Shown here: one piece after another, positions 26,432-35,144 of the stretch | Layout: each line of letters starts with the position of its first letter | Numbering within the stretch: position 1 is the stretch's first letter | From: Aromatoleum toluolicum | Lineage (GTDB): Bacteria; Pseudomonadota; Gammaproteobacteria; Burkholderiales; Rhodocyclaceae | Direction: 5' to 3' | DNA: 64,000 bases | Assembly (NCBI RefSeq): GCF_012911005.2 | Contig: NZ_WTVS01000009.1 | Location: 1 to 64,000, forward strand | The notes under the pieces: generated by a model | Told to the model about the DNA's origin: nothing | Seen by the model: the letters and a program-made list of their open reading frames with translations, nothing else | The model's database searches: none | Made by a program: the position numbers and the translations under genes

Positions 26432-27493
26432 ATGGGGGACAAATTGCGGCAGGCCCCGCGCAGCTTCGACAGCCGTATGCGGCACAGCAACCAGGCCTAT
26501 CTTCAGGGGCAGTCGTCCCATGACGAGCATCCGCCGATCTGCCGACGCATCGGCTTCGTGCTGCTCGAACACTTTTCGATGATGGCCTTCACGGGGGCAG
26601 TTGACGCGATCGTCACTGCCAACCTGATCAGCCGCAGACCGCTCTACCGATTCGAAACCTACAGCCTGGAAGGCGCCACGGTACGCAGCGACCTCGGCAT
26701 CAACATTTCTGTGGATGATGAACTGGTCGCGCTGGACACGAAGGATCTCGACATATTGATCATCTGCGGCGGGTTCCGCTCCAACCTCGAACCGCAGCGC
26801 CCCGTCGTCGCCAAGCTGCGTGAGGCGGCACGGCGCCAGGTGATATTGGGCAGCCTTTGGAACGGCAGCTACCTGCTCGCGCACGCCGGCCTGCTGGACG
26901 GCTATACATGTACCGTGCATCCAGATAGCCGCGACGGCCTCGAGGAGCTTTGCCCTCAGGTCAGGCTCCTGCCCCACCCGTTCGTCATCGACCGCGACCG
27001 CATCTCGTCCGCGGGCGCCAACAGTGCGCTCGGAATGATGCTCGCGGTGATCCGGCATCACCACGGTGACGAAACGGTGCGCGGCATCGAGGAGATCCTC
27101 GCCTGCGACCGGACGCTGGACGATCTTCCCGACAGTCCGATGCCGACCCTGGTGGACGATCCCACGTTCCCCGACGCGCTTCAAACGATACTGCAGTTGA
27201 TGAAGAGCAATATCGAGGAGCCCTTGAGCATCGAGGACCTCGCACGTCGCGCGCGCGTTTCCCGGCGCCGGATCGATCGCCTTTTCCAGCGCCACCTGAA
27301 CACGACACCCTCGCGCTATTACCTCGAAGCCCGACTTACCCGCGCGCGCCGCCTGCTCCAGCAGACCAACGAGCCCATCACCAGCATTGCGATCGCCTGC
27401 GGCTTCAGTAGCGCGCCCCATTTCAGCCGGTGTTACCGGGAGTTCTTTGGGGTGTCGCCGTCACAGGTCAGTGCAAGACATCGTCGCAACTGA
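26432..27493 (+). CDS. GlxA-family transcriptional regulator with AraC-type HTH
   Basis: A 353-residue regulator. The DJ-1/PfpI-like domain (about 35-225) begins with ICRRIGFVLLEHFSMMAFTG and carries Trp-Asn at the nucleophile position (GSLWNGSYLLAHAG). The AraC-type region (about 250-350) has EPLSIEDLARRARVSRRRIDRLF and SIAIACGFSSAPHFSRCYREFF. GGAGACGATAA precedes the ATG. It strongly resembles the protein at 15683-16843 in both domains, so the two are probably paralogues answering related ligands. Confidence 0.87.
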   Translation: MGDKLRQAPRSFDSRMRHSNQAYLQGQSSHDEHPPICRRIGFVLLEHFSMMAFTGAVDAIVTANLISRRPLYRFETYSLEGATVRSDLGINISVDDELVALDTKDLDILIICGGFRSNLEPQRPVVAKLREAARRQVILGSLWNGSYLLAHAGLLDGYTCTVHPDSRDGLEELCPQVRLLPHPFVIDRDRISSAGANSALGMMLAVIRHHHGDETVRGIEEILACDRTLDDLPDSPMPTLVDDPTFPDALQTILQLMKSNIEEPLSIEDLARRARVSRRRIDRLFQRHLNTTPSRYYLEARLTRARRLLQQTNEPITSIAIACGFSSAPHFSRCYREFFGVSPSQVSARHRRN

Positions 27494-27980
27494 CTGAGCC
27501 CTGCCTCCCCGAGCCCACTTTGGGACAATGGTGAGCACTCGAGAGCGCTCTGTCATAGGTCCCACCTTGATAATTTCCATCGGCACAAGCATGGGCGTTG
27601 ACGCAGTCCACCATCTGGGCGAACGTTGAGCGCACGTCCGCGATGCGTGGGGCTATTGACCTGGAAGCGTCCCGGTCCAGTAGGTCGCTCGGAGCTGAAC
27701 GGCCCGTCAAGGCCGACAGCCAGACTTCGCCCGCTCGGCGTCGCTCGCCCGGTGCGGCAGGAACCTCGTCGCAATCGCGTTCGCCCCCGAGTGCTCAGGC
27801 GGAGTTGGTGTCGGACCCGGGAAAACAGAGCGTCGTACCTGAGAGGTCAGGCGTCAGGGGTCGTTCGTTTGATGCGATGCACCCCAGCTTTGGGGAGGTC
27901 CGGGAAGTCACAATACGTCTTGGTCAGCCCGCTTCGTCGGCGAGTCAGTCCATCGCCCCGGTTAACGAACCGGCAAACAT
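27494..27980. other. 487-base region without a recognised gene
   Basis: Several open frames exist on both strands, but none has a convincing start, ribosome site or family resemblance. It separates the last intact gene of the quaternary-amine region from a decayed dipeptidase and is probably degenerate sequence. Confidence 0.4.
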
Positions 27981-28345
27981 TTAGCACAGGCGCCCCTGCG
28001 CTTGAGACTGAGCGAGCACGAAGGCCGAGCGCTCAAGAACGAGGTCGTCCGAACCCTGAGTGAAATTGGTGCCGATGCCCACGCAATCTTCACCGACCGC
28101 ATTGATCGTGTCGTCGATCGCCTCCTCGCAATCCATCACGTTCGCGTGGATGTCCCTCCGCAGGAAGGGCGGGAACATGGTCACGCCGAGGAAGCCGCCG
28201 CGATCGGCGACGAAGCGCAACTCCTCGTCGCTCATGTTGCGGGGCGCTCCCTGGGCCCGTCGGGCAGGCAGTGGGAGTAGCGCACCGACCTAGCGGACGC
28301 CAGGATCGCTCGGCTGACCACGTGACTGCAAAGAACGAAAAGGCT
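27981..28345 (-). pseudogene. remnant of a membrane dipeptidase (peptidase M19 family)
   Basis: The minus strand encodes SVRYSHCLPDGPRE, then after a frame change near 28245 continues with APRNMSDEELRFVADRGG, VTMFPPFL, EEAIDDTINAVGEDCVGIG and TNFTQG, before losing similarity. These match, in order, the SH, RN-SDE-L, GG, GED-VGIG-DF segments of M19 dipeptidases, particularly the short branch beside the gbc/dgc genes of Pseudomonas (PA5396 type). The N-terminal metal site and the C-terminus are gone. Sequence shows a frameshift and truncation at both ends; the link to betaine catabolism comes from that known neighbourhood. Confidence 0.65.
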
Positions 28346-28486
28346 CGCTGCGGCGCGACAGCGCGGGGAAATCTGCGACGCGGGAATCCAGTGCTCTTAC
28401 CTGGAAAAACAACCACTTCCCGCATCGCAAGTTACAACTTTGTAATGACGAACAATTCTAAAAGTTCGCCAAGTCTTTGATTTTTT

Positions 28487-28530
28487 GGCGACATACCGGG
28501 ATCGAACCGGTGACAACTGGAGCCACAATC
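28487..28530 (-). repeat. 3' end of a tRNA-His gene (attachment-site copy 1)
   Basis: On the minus strand this reads GATTGTGGCTCCAG, then TTGTCACCGGTTCGATCCC and GGTATGTCGCC: a His anticodon loop TTGTGGC (anticodon GTG), its 3' stem, the T arm and the 3' acceptor strand. The D arm, 5' acceptor strand and encoded CCA are missing, so it is not a working tRNA. The same core recurs at 32053 and begins again at 63991. The left flank differs from the other copies, which suggests it is the original chromosomal boundary. Confidence 0.8.
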
Positions 28531-28728
28531 ACCAGCCGTTTTGTTTTAAATCAGTAGGTTAAGTCATTTTCTGATCTACAAAACCCTGCCAACTACCCCC
28601 TTGAAAGCCGCATCAGGGCTGAAGTCCCAACCGTATTGTAGAACGATTTCAGCTAATGACATTGACTCAATCTTGCCGCCAGTCGATGCTGATAGTCCTT
28701 GCGCATGACAGCACTGTTCAACGCAGCC

Positions 28729-29235
28729 CTACGGCTCGGCACCTTCAGCAAACCGCTGCAGGCGTTGCCCCTCAGTGCGCGCCTCCGCCACCAACTGGCT
28801 CCAGTCGTCCGGAGGGTGGCCGCTGTCTAGCATCTTGCGGAACACGCGGTAGGCATCGTCGCTGCTCTCGTAGGCGCGCCTGGAGTCCTCGTCGTTAACC
28901 CACGCGAACACGATCATCTTGCTCGGCGCGTGATAGCGGAAGAACAGTCGGTACTGCTGAAAGAACTTGGCCCGGAACCAGTGCTTGTGCTCGTCGCCGA
29001 GGGTATTGCCTTGTCGATATTCGGGCCGTGTCGGGTCTTGCGGGATGACATCGAACGCCAACCGAGTGATCGCCGCCAGTCGCTTGGTGGCGTTCTTCTT
29101 CATGTAGCCGAGGGGGTCCTTTTGCTTGAATACCTCGACCTGCTGGGCCAAGGCTTCAAGTTGTGCCAGGAACAGCGGATGTGCGAAAACCGTCCAGCCG
29201 TGAATGACCAACGGTGCAGGCTTGCCCACGCTCAT
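28729..29235 (-). CDS. yhaV: type II toxin YhaV
   Basis: A 168-residue protein with the YhaV family pattern: WTVFAHPLFLAQLEALAQQV at the N-terminus, then PLGYMKKNATKRLAAI, the basic core DEHKHWFRAKFFQQYRLFFRYH, IVFAWVNDEDSRRAYESSDDAYRVF, and a helical C-terminus with GHPPDDW. YhaV is a RelE-like ribosome-dependent mRNA interferase held inactive by PrlF. The start overlaps the antitoxin stop by four bases. Length agrees with E. coli YhaV (154). Confidence 0.9.
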   Translation of the reverse strand: MSVGKPAPLVIHGWTVFAHPLFLAQLEALAQQVEVFKQKDPLGYMKKNATKRLAAITRLAFDVIPQDPTRPEYRQGNTLGDEHKHWFRAKFFQQYRLFFRYHAPSKMIVFAWVNDEDSRRAYESSDDAYRVFRKMLDSGHPPDDWSQLVAEARTEGQRLQRFAEGAEP

Positions 29236-29561
29236 TCATCGTCTGCCGACAGGGCGGCATCAAGATCGACCTCGATGCCGCCCGTCAGCGATTGGAGGCG
29301 CCGCACGAAGCTCGCATCGATGGTCTGCAGGCGCTCCGGATGGCTGGCGATGTCGTGGGCCAGGAAGTTCAAGAACTGGCCGAGCACTGGGTCATCCCCG
29401 TCCACGTTCTCGGCACGTGTCAACACGACCTCACCCCCGGGTCGGATCGTGTAGTGGATCTTGTCTCGCTTGCCCAGACGAAGGGCCCGGCGCACGGTTT
29501 CCGGCACCGTGGTTTGGTAGCGATCCGTCAGCGTGGATTCGACTTCCAGGATGGCGGGCAT
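29232..29561 (-). CDS. prlF: type II antitoxin PrlF/SohA (AbrB-fold)
   Basis: A 109-residue swapped-hairpin AbrB-type protein. The N-terminal DNA-binding part (LEVESTLTDRYQTTVPETVRRALRLGKRDKIHYTI) is standard; the C-terminal half (NFLAHDIASHPERLQTID) would bind YhaV. The start at 29561 is preferred to longer upstream frames because MPAILEVESTLT is the usual N-terminus and GGAGAGTCACC precedes it. It is the upstream gene of the pair and likely autorepresses. Confidence 0.88.
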   Translation of the reverse strand: MPAILEVESTLTDRYQTTVPETVRRALRLGKRDKIHYTIRPGGEVVLTRAENVDGDDPVLGQFLNFLAHDIASHPERLQTIDASFVRRLQSLTGGIEVDLDAALSADDE

Positions 29562-29967
29562 GGTGACTCTCCGGTCAACGAGGTGAATGTCCAGCATGGT
29601 AATGCAAACATCCACCCGTGGCAATGCACTTGAATTGTCTATGCGCAACCTCCTCCTGAAGCTGTCTTGCTCGTCGGGTCCGGTCCAGAAACAGCATCGG
29701 GTCGATCCCAGGCGCGCGCGCCGCTCGTGCCCCAGGCGGGAACGCGTTCCCTTCGGCAATGCGCTGTTCACAGTGCCGATGTCGGTGTGGCGGGCGAAAT
29801 TGTCGGCAAATTGACTGCACCCCGGCGCAGCGTCAATCGAGCGCGACGACCTGCATGAGTGAAGGCCCGCCCAGACGATCGGGACGACCTCATCATCGGC
29901 GCTGACCTGCGTCGCCGCCCGCCGGACACCCTCGCCCATAGTCGCGTGACTCCCGTCAGCCGGCCCC
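29562..29967. other. intergenic region, no recognised gene
   Basis: About 400 bases between the antitoxin start and the end of nnrU. Open frames on both strands show no family pattern. The first part must contain the toxin-antitoxin promoter. Confidence 0.4.
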
Positions 29968-30546
29968 TCACCCGAATGGCACCACCCCGAACAACACCCC
30001 GTGCAAGTGGCGCGCAAACACGAACCACACCCCCGCCCCGATCCCAACCGCCACCGCATCCCAAACCAGCGCACCTTCCCCCCGCACCACCCGCTGCGCC
30101 CGGTCGCGCCGGCGCGCGGCGAAGAAGCTCGCGATCGCCCACACCAGGAAGCAGCCGAACAACAGGAGGTCGGCGAGGGTGCCGTTGGCGAGCAGGTGCG
30201 CGAGCGCCCACAGCTGCACGCCGAGCACCATCGGATGGCCGAGCTTCGCCCGCAGTCGCGTGCCGGGCACGTAGGCGGAGGCGATCAGGACGAAGGCGGG
30301 CAGCGTCAGCACCGCGGCCAGGTGCCGCGTCCACAGCGGCGGCGCCCACAGCACGAGCGGGGCGAGCGGCGCCGCGCTGTAGCCCCACACAATCAGGCCG
30401 AGGCCGATCGCGGAGGCAAGCGAGTAGGCCAGCTTCCACTTCGCCAGGCCGTAGTGGGCGATGTACTGGGCGCGGTTGTCCTCGGCGAAGATGCGCGCCG
30501 AATGGGTGCTGAAGAACAGCAGCAGTCCGAGGATCAGGGCGGTCAT
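29968..30546 (-). CDS. NnrU-family membrane protein
   Basis: A 192-residue integral membrane protein with about five helices. Conserved NnrU features are [11 protein letters not shown] at the N-terminus, [18 protein letters not shown] in the middle with the conserved His-x-x-x-Asn, and a C-terminal helix. NnrU-like proteins occur with nitric-oxide-related genes and share the isoprenylcysteine methyltransferase-like fold; their reaction is unsettled. The start overlaps the MOSC stop by four bases, so both are translated as a unit. Confidence 0.85.
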   Translation of the reverse strand: MTALILGLLLFFSTHSARIFAEDNRAQYIAHYGLAKWKLAYSLASAIGLGLIVWGYSAAPLAPLVLWAPPLWTRHLAAVLTLPAFVLIASAYVPGTRLRAKLGHPMVLGVQLWALAHLLANGTLADLLLFGCFLVWAIASFFAARRRDRAQRVVRGEGALVWDAVAVGIGAGVWFVFARHLHGVLFGVVPFG

Positions 30547-31145
30547 GCGGGGTTCTCCGGGCGGATTGTGAGGGGCGCGTCGGCGCCGGGCGCCGCGGCC
30601 GCACGCGGCGCCGCTTCGCAGACGACCGCGGCGCCGATGCGCAGCACGCCGCCAATAAGGACGCGCGCGGCGACGCCGCCGTGGCCGCGCATCGCGTTGT
30701 AGCCGCCGGGGTCGAGCACGTCCTCCATACGCGAGCAGGGCTCGCAGACGCCGGTGAGCTCGAGCACGACCTCGGCGCCAATGCGCAGCACCAGCGGCTG
30801 GTCGCGGAACAGGGTGCGCGCGGCGAGCAGGTTCAGGCCGGAGACCACCAGGTTGCGCCGCAGCAGCGCCGGATCGACCTCGTCGCGGCCCGCCAGCGCC
30901 GCGATCGCCGCCAGATGCTCGGCCTGGATCAGGCTCAGCTGGCGCTTGCCGCCGCCACGGCCGGTGGCGGCGCAGTGATCCCCGGCAAGCCCGCGGCCGG
31001 CCAGCGCGCGCGCCTCGCCCACCGGCTGCGCCGCGGCCCGTCGCTCCGGGCGCAACAGGATCGCCTCGAGCCGGCCGGCGTGGGCGAAGCGGCGCGTCAG
31101 CGTGCGCAGGTCAACAGGCTCGGCAGCGGAACGGGCAGGCGGCAT
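30543..31145 (-). CDS. MOSC-domain protein
   Basis: A 200-residue protein if started at 31145 ([14 protein letters not shown]); a longer open frame is unlikely because it overlaps the divergent DUF504 gene. MOSC features are [12 protein letters not shown] near the start, [29 protein letters not shown] and the conserved cysteine in [14 protein letters not shown], followed by [14 protein letters not shown] proteins bind molybdenum cofactor sulfur and include YiiM/YcbX-type enzymes. Paired with NnrU, the substrate is unknown. Confidence 0.85.
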   Translation of the reverse strand: MPPARSAAEPVDLRTLTRRFAHAGRLEAILLRPERRAAAQPVGEARALAGRGLAGDHCAATGRGGGKRQLSLIQAEHLAAIAALAGRDEVDPALLRRNLVVSGLNLLAARTLFRDQPLVLRIGAEVVLELTGVCEPCSRMEDVLDPGGYNAMRGHGGVAARVLIGGVLRIGAAVVCEAAPRAAAAPGADAPLTIRPENPA

Positions 31146-31218
31146 GGCGGTCAGTACGGATGAAACACGGGGACGCATCATCCTACCGCGCCTGCCGTCC
31201 CCCGCCCCAGCGCACGCC

Positions 31219-31506
31219 ATGATTCCGATCCACGCACTGCTCGCCCGCATCCGTTGGGACCCCGCCTTCGGCCGCGGCGAGTTCGTCATCGGCTATTACG
31301 ACCGCGTCACCCGGCGCATCGTCCGCGTGCCGCTGCGCCGGCTGACGTTCCCGGATCACGACCACTTCGCCTGCACCCTGGTCGATGACGAAGGCGAGAT
31401 CCGTCAGCTGCCTTTGCACCGCATCCGCGAAGTGCTCAAGTACGGCCGTCTCATCTGGCAGCGCGACGGCCCGCCCGGCGAAGCCCCGCACCGCCACCGG
31501 ACCTGA
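31219..31506 (+). CDS. DUF504 (MJ1316-type RNA-end recognition) protein
   Basis: A 95-residue protein that is essentially one DUF504 domain: [39 protein letters not shown], and [19 protein letters not shown]. This domain is proposed to recognise cyclic-phosphate RNA ends. The start at 31219 matches the domain boundary; no strong ribosome site is seen. It is transcribed away from the MOSC-NnrU pair. Confidence 0.8.
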   Translation: MIPIHALLARIRWDPAFGRGEFVIGYYDRVTRRIVRVPLRRLTFPDHDHFACTLVDDEGEIRQLPLHRIREVLKYGRLIWQRDGPPGEAPHRHRT

Positions 31507-31569
31507 ATTTTGCTCGGCCGCCAACCCAGAGTGGACTGGACGCGCGCGGCGGTTGTTTTGAGGGCGCAA

Positions 31570-31950
31570 TGCGATCGTGGACGAAGTCGATCGAGAATCC
31601 CTCCAGCCGGCAGCCCGGCGTTGCCGAGGAGGTAGCCGGAGACGCGACCGGCGGCGGCGGAGCTACTGCGCCGGTAGGAAAGGCCGGACTCGCCTGGGTC
31701 GCCCATGCCCAATTCGAAACGATCCACCCTTTCCGCAACGGCACGACCACACCGAACGCCTGCTGATCCCGCTGATGCTCGCCGCAGAGGGATTTCCGCC
31801 TCGGGGTGTGTCCGGTCCGCTGTACCGCAAAGCGGCACGACTACTTCGATGCCCTGCTGGAAGTGCAGTTGCGCACGCGGTAGGACGACGTTTTAATCGC
31901 CCACGAGGCAATCGCCGTTCTCGATCTTGCGTTACGCACAATCCAGTGCG
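31570..31950 (+). pseudogene. broken Fic-domain protein gene
   Basis: One frame encodes GKAGLAWVAHAQFETIHPFRNG, the start of the Fic motif HPFxxGNGR, then stops at TGA soon after without the GNGR. A second frame resumes with LLIPLMLAAEGFPPRGVSGPLYRKAARLL and a third with YFDALLEVQLRTR, both in the order expected after a Fic core. The catalytic motif is incomplete and at least two frame changes are present, so AMP-transfer activity is unlikely. Confidence 0.6.
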
Positions 31951-31968
31951 GAACCCTTTAAAAACAAT

Positions 31969-31992
31969 CGGGCCCGCTCATTGGCGGGCCCG
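31969..31992. terminator. hairpin at the right end of element A
   Basis: CGGGCCCGC (31969-31977) and GCGGGCCCG (31984-31992) form a perfect nine-base stem with loop TCATTG, followed by GTTTTGTAG. The same arrangement ends element B at 63902-63934. It is terminator-like and may shield the integrated element from outside transcription. Confidence 0.65.
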
Positions 31993-32052
31993 GTTTTGTA
32001 GATCGTTCTACAACCACTTTGGATACTTCGATTCGCTAACCACTTGATTTTA

Positions 32053-32100
32053 TGGGGCGACATACCGGGATCGAACCGGTGACAACTGGAGCCACAATCC
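32053..32100 (-). repeat. 3' end of a tRNA-His gene (attachment-site copy 2)
   Basis: Identical over 44 bases to the core at 28487-28530, and here the encoded CCA is present on the minus strand (TGTCGCCCCA). The 59 bases to its left match those left of the copy at 63991, and the 130 bases to its right resemble those right of the copy at 28487, as expected where two elements of one family meet. The D arm and 5' half of the tRNA are absent. Confidence 0.82.
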
Positions 32101-32433
32101 CCATCAGTTTTCTTATAAATCAGTCACTTGAGCGTGTTTTTAATCTACAATCTCCCCTCATCTGTGGCCTCGGAAGCCGCGTCAGCGCTCATGGCGCCAC
32201 AATTTTGTAGAACGGTTTCGGCGCCATCTTGCACGCGCTGAACAGATTCCCAAGTAGGCGCTTTCGAACCCGAATCGCGCACCCGACAAATCATTCTAGA
32301 CGCACAGCGCGCGATCGCAACCGATGCTCACCGTTCCACGTCGTGACGGAAGCGAGTGACAGCTTTGTGCCCAACCGAAGGGACTCGGCGCGCGCGTTGA
32401 GGATCCGAGAGCGAGCGCGCCGGCACGGTCGCA

Positions 32434-33774
32434 TTACAGGCTAGTGAGCCCGACTTCCCGACGGCTGCGAGTGCAGGTGTCGATGATCGAGTAGATCACC
32501 GCCTTGATCGGATCGATCAGGTCGGTGATATGGCTCACGCCCATGCCGCCGAGGCCATCGGAAAACTCCTCGGGCATGTCCTTGTCGCCGATCCACGGAT
32601 AGCCGACCCGCACCAGCGGCAGTCCGAGCTTGCAGATGGCCGCGGCATCGGTCTGGCCCGAAAGCTTGGGCGCACCCGGATAGGGCTGGCCGCCGTGGGT
32701 TTCGCTCCACGCGCGCTGCGCACTCTGCACGACCCAGTTCGACGGGTCGGTGCGGGAACCCGGCACGGCCGCGGTCATCTCCCACTCGGCGTCGATCTCG
32801 GGGTAACGGGCGATGATCGCGCGCATCGCGGCGCCGAACTCGGCCTCCACCGACGCGGTGCTTTGCTGCGGATTGGTGCGCATGTCGAGGTAGATCTCGG
32901 TCGCCGCCGCGGGGAAGGCCGGGCGCTCGGGCCAGCCGGCGCGCACGCTGGCGATCCAGCCTTCCGGGGCGATCTGGTCGGAGGTGTGCCGCCGCGTGTA
33001 TTCAGGCAGCCATTGCTCCAGTTCGAGGATCAGCCGCGCGGCCGGGACGATCGAGCTGCGGAAGCCGGGCGTTCCGCGCGGGATGCCCGAGTAGCCGAGC
33101 GAGCCCTTGACGGTGACCTTGAACCAGCACATCCCCGGATGCTCGTAATACACCTCGTTCCACGGCTTCAGGATGATGCCGAAGTCGGCCGTCACGCCGT
33201 TCATCATCATGTGTGAGACGCCGCTCGACAGCCCGTAGTGGTTGCGCTCCGGCACCACGACCGGCATGCCGCCGCCGGCAAAGGCCAGGATCAGGTCGCC
33301 CGTCAGCGGGATGCCCGCTTCGCATACCGCATTGACCGCCTCCGTTAGCGCCGCGACCATGCCTTTCGGATTGGACGCGCCGAGCCCGATTACGGTCTCG
33401 CCACGAGCCTGCGCGCGCGGTTTCATGTCGTCGCGCAGCGCCGGCCCGACCCAGGGCAGGTCGTGTTCCGGGTCGGCCTCGATGTGCGTGTCGATCGGCG
33501 CATATAGCATCAGCGCGGGACCGCTACCGTCGCCGCGGAGACGGCCGATCGCGTTGCCGGTCTGCGGATTGACCGGCTGGTAGGTGGCCTTGAGCCCCAT
33601 GCGCTCCATGTGGGCGGCCATGAATTCGCTCGCCGCGCGTTCGGCGCCGGTCGGGCTGTGGATGTCCACCAGTTGCATGTTGAGCTGCTTGAGGCGGGCC
33701 GCGTCGATCCGTGCGCAGGCCGCTTCGTACCAGGCGCGCTGTTGCGCGTCGAGTTCCTTGTGCTGGGTTGCCAT
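32434..33774 (-). CDS. M20-fold protein lacking the usual metal ligands
   Basis: A 446-residue protein with the overall order of M20 amidohydrolases (ArgE/DapE/carboxypeptidase G2). The catalytic positions are altered: the HxD motif reads PID at 93-95 (LYAPIDTH), the GxxDxKG motif reads GASNPKG at 132-138 with Asn for Asp, and the DEE stretch reads AGGGM at 166-170. The C-terminal TDAAAICKLGLPLVRVGYP block is kept. A two-metal mechanism therefore seems impossible. AAAGGAAG precedes the start at 33774. It is the last gene of a hydrolase-amidase-M20 operon; role unknown. Confidence 0.75.
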   Translation of the reverse strand: MATQHKELDAQQRAWYEAACARIDAARLKQLNMQLVDIHSPTGAERAASEFMAAHMERMGLKATYQPVNPQTGNAIGRLRGDGSGPALMLYAPIDTHIEADPEHDLPWVGPALRDDMKPRAQARGETVIGLGASNPKGMVAALTEAVNAVCEAGIPLTGDLILAFAGGGMPVVVPERNHYGLSSGVSHMMMNGVTADFGIILKPWNEVYYEHPGMCWFKVTVKGSLGYSGIPRGTPGFRSSIVPAARLILELEQWLPEYTRRHTSDQIAPEGWIASVRAGWPERPAFPAAATEIYLDMRTNPQQSTASVEAEFGAAMRAIIARYPEIDAEWEMTAAVPGSRTDPSNWVVQSAQRAWSETHGGQPYPGAPKLSGQTDAAAICKLGLPLVRVGYPWIGDKDMPEEFSDGLGGMGVSHITDLIDPIKAVIYSIIDTCTRSRREVGLTSL

Positions 33775-33785
33775 GGTTCTTCCTT

Positions 33786-35084
33786 TCAGTCGACGAAGGT
33801 CCATTCGGCCGAGCGCTCGGCCATCCACCACGCGATTTCGATCAGCCGGTCGTCGTCCCCGTGGCGGCCGACGACCTGCACGCCGAGCGGCAAGCGGTGA
33901 TCGCCCAAGCCGACCGGATAGGTGAGGCACGGGACGTGGAGGTAGGTCCAGATGCGGCTGAAGAGCGGGTCGCCGGTCGCATGCAGCCCGGCCGGCGCCT
34001 CGCCGATCGACGACGGCACCAGCAGCACGTCGACGCTCCGCATCAGGTCGGCCAGTTGCGCGCGGCAGCGGATGGCCAGTGCCTGCGCCTCGGTGATCGC
34101 CGCCTCGCCGCACGCCCTGCCCCGTTCGAGCAGCTCGCGCAGCTCGGGGCTCAGCAGCGCGCCCTGCTCCCGCCACTCGCGGTCCAGATGGTGCGCGCCT
34201 TCCGCCATGAAGATCAGCGTCTGCGCGTCGATCAGCGACTCGAAGTCTGCCGGCAGTTCGATCTCGACAAGTTCCGCGCCCGCGCTCGCCAAACGTTCGA
34301 CCGTACGCTCGTAGGCCAGCTGCATGTCCGCGTCGCCCTTCGGCCACATAGGCGTACGGCACACGCCAATGCGCGGCACCAACGCGGCCGGTGCGGTGAC
34401 CGCGCGTACCGAGCGCCGCGCCAGCACCTGCCGCGACAGCGAAAGATCCTCGAAGTCGCGTGCGAACACGCCAAGCGTGTCGAGGGACGGCGCCAGCGCG
34501 TGCAGGCCGCCGTAGTCGAAGTCGTCGAAGGTCGGCTTGTAGCCGAGAATGCCGTTGAAGCTCGCCGGCCGGATGATAGATCCGGCCGTCTGCGTGCCGA
34601 GCGACAACGGCGTATGGAAGTCCGCCACGGCGGCAGCCGATCCGCTCGACGAGCCGCCCGGCGTGTGCGCCGGGTTATGGGGATTCGCGGTCTTGCCGGG
34701 GTGATAGGTCGCGAACTCCGCGGTCACCGTCTTGCCGAGGATCACAGCCCCGGCCGCGCGCAGCTGCGCCACAGACGGCGCATCGTGCCCCGGCTGATGG
34801 CCGGCGTAGATCGGCGAGCCGTAGCCGGTGGGCATATCGGCGGTGTCGATGATGTCCTTCAGGCCTACCGGCACGCCATGCAGCGGGCCCGCCGGCGAAC
34901 GCCGGTCTGCCGCCCGTGCCTGGGCCAAGGCAGCGTCGGGATCGTGGTGGATCCAGGCGCCGACAACCGGCTCGCGCTCGGCGATGCGGAACAGCAGCGC
35001 CTCAGTGTAGCGGACCGAAGTAAGGTTTCCGTTTGCAATGCGGCGCGCCGCCTCCGACGCGCTGATCCTGATCAGATTGTCCAT
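33786..35084 (-). CDS. amidase-signature family hydrolase
   Basis: A 432-residue amidase. The Ser-Ser-Lys triad is visible: Lys in VPVGLKDIIDT near residue 80, the cis-Ser in GGSSSGSAAAVAD and the nucleophile in GTQTAGSIIRPA. The start at 35084 (MDNLIRISASEAARRIANG) has GGAGAG upstream. Twelve bases separate its stop from the M20-like gene. It would hydrolyse an amide of unknown structure; in this island, a side-chain amide or a ring-opened nitrogen heterocycle fits. Confidence 0.88.
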   Translation of the reverse strand: MDNLIRISASEAARRIANGNLTSVRYTEALLFRIAEREPVVGAWIHHDPDAALAQARAADRRSPAGPLHGVPVGLKDIIDTADMPTGYGSPIYAGHQPGHDAPSVAQLRAAGAVILGKTVTAEFATYHPGKTANPHNPAHTPGGSSSGSAAAVADFHTPLSLGTQTAGSIIRPASFNGILGYKPTFDDFDYGGLHALAPSLDTLGVFARDFEDLSLSRQVLARRSVRAVTAPAALVPRIGVCRTPMWPKGDADMQLAYERTVERLASAGAELVEIELPADFESLIDAQTLIFMAEGAHHLDREWREQGALLSPELRELLERGRACGEAAITEAQALAIRCRAQLADLMRSVDVLLVPSSIGEAPAGLHATGDPLFSRIWTYLHVPCLTYPVGLGDHRLPLGVQVVGRHGDDDRLIEIAWWMAERSAEWTFVD

Positions 35085-35144
35085 CTGCTTCACTCTCCGT
35101 GAGGTCGCGGCGCTGCGGCGCGGGGGCCGCAACGCGCCGCCGGC

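Larger units (their letters stand above)
28487..32052. mobile_element. integrated element A (tRNA-His site, 3.6 kb)
   Basis: Bounded by tRNA-His 3'-end repeats at 28487-28530 and 32053-32100. The 130 bases to the right of both repeats are related (shared TAAATCAGT, TCTACAA, GAAAGCCGC/GAAGCCGC, TTGTAGAACG), and its right end carries a hairpin plus TTGTAGATCG like the right end of element B. Cargo: YhaV/PrlF, NnrU, MOSC, DUF504 and a broken Fic gene. No integrase is visible, so it is a remnant or needs help in trans. Confidence 0.65.

Noticed and set aside
28487-28600. Possible complete tRNA gene on the minus strand
   Set aside because: Only the anticodon loop, its 3' stem, T arm and 3' acceptor strand are present; there is no D arm or 5' acceptor strand upstream, here or at 32053.
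33711-35102. Long plus-strand open frame opposite the amidase
   Set aside because: Antisense shadow: no family resemblance, while the minus strand has a full amidase signature.
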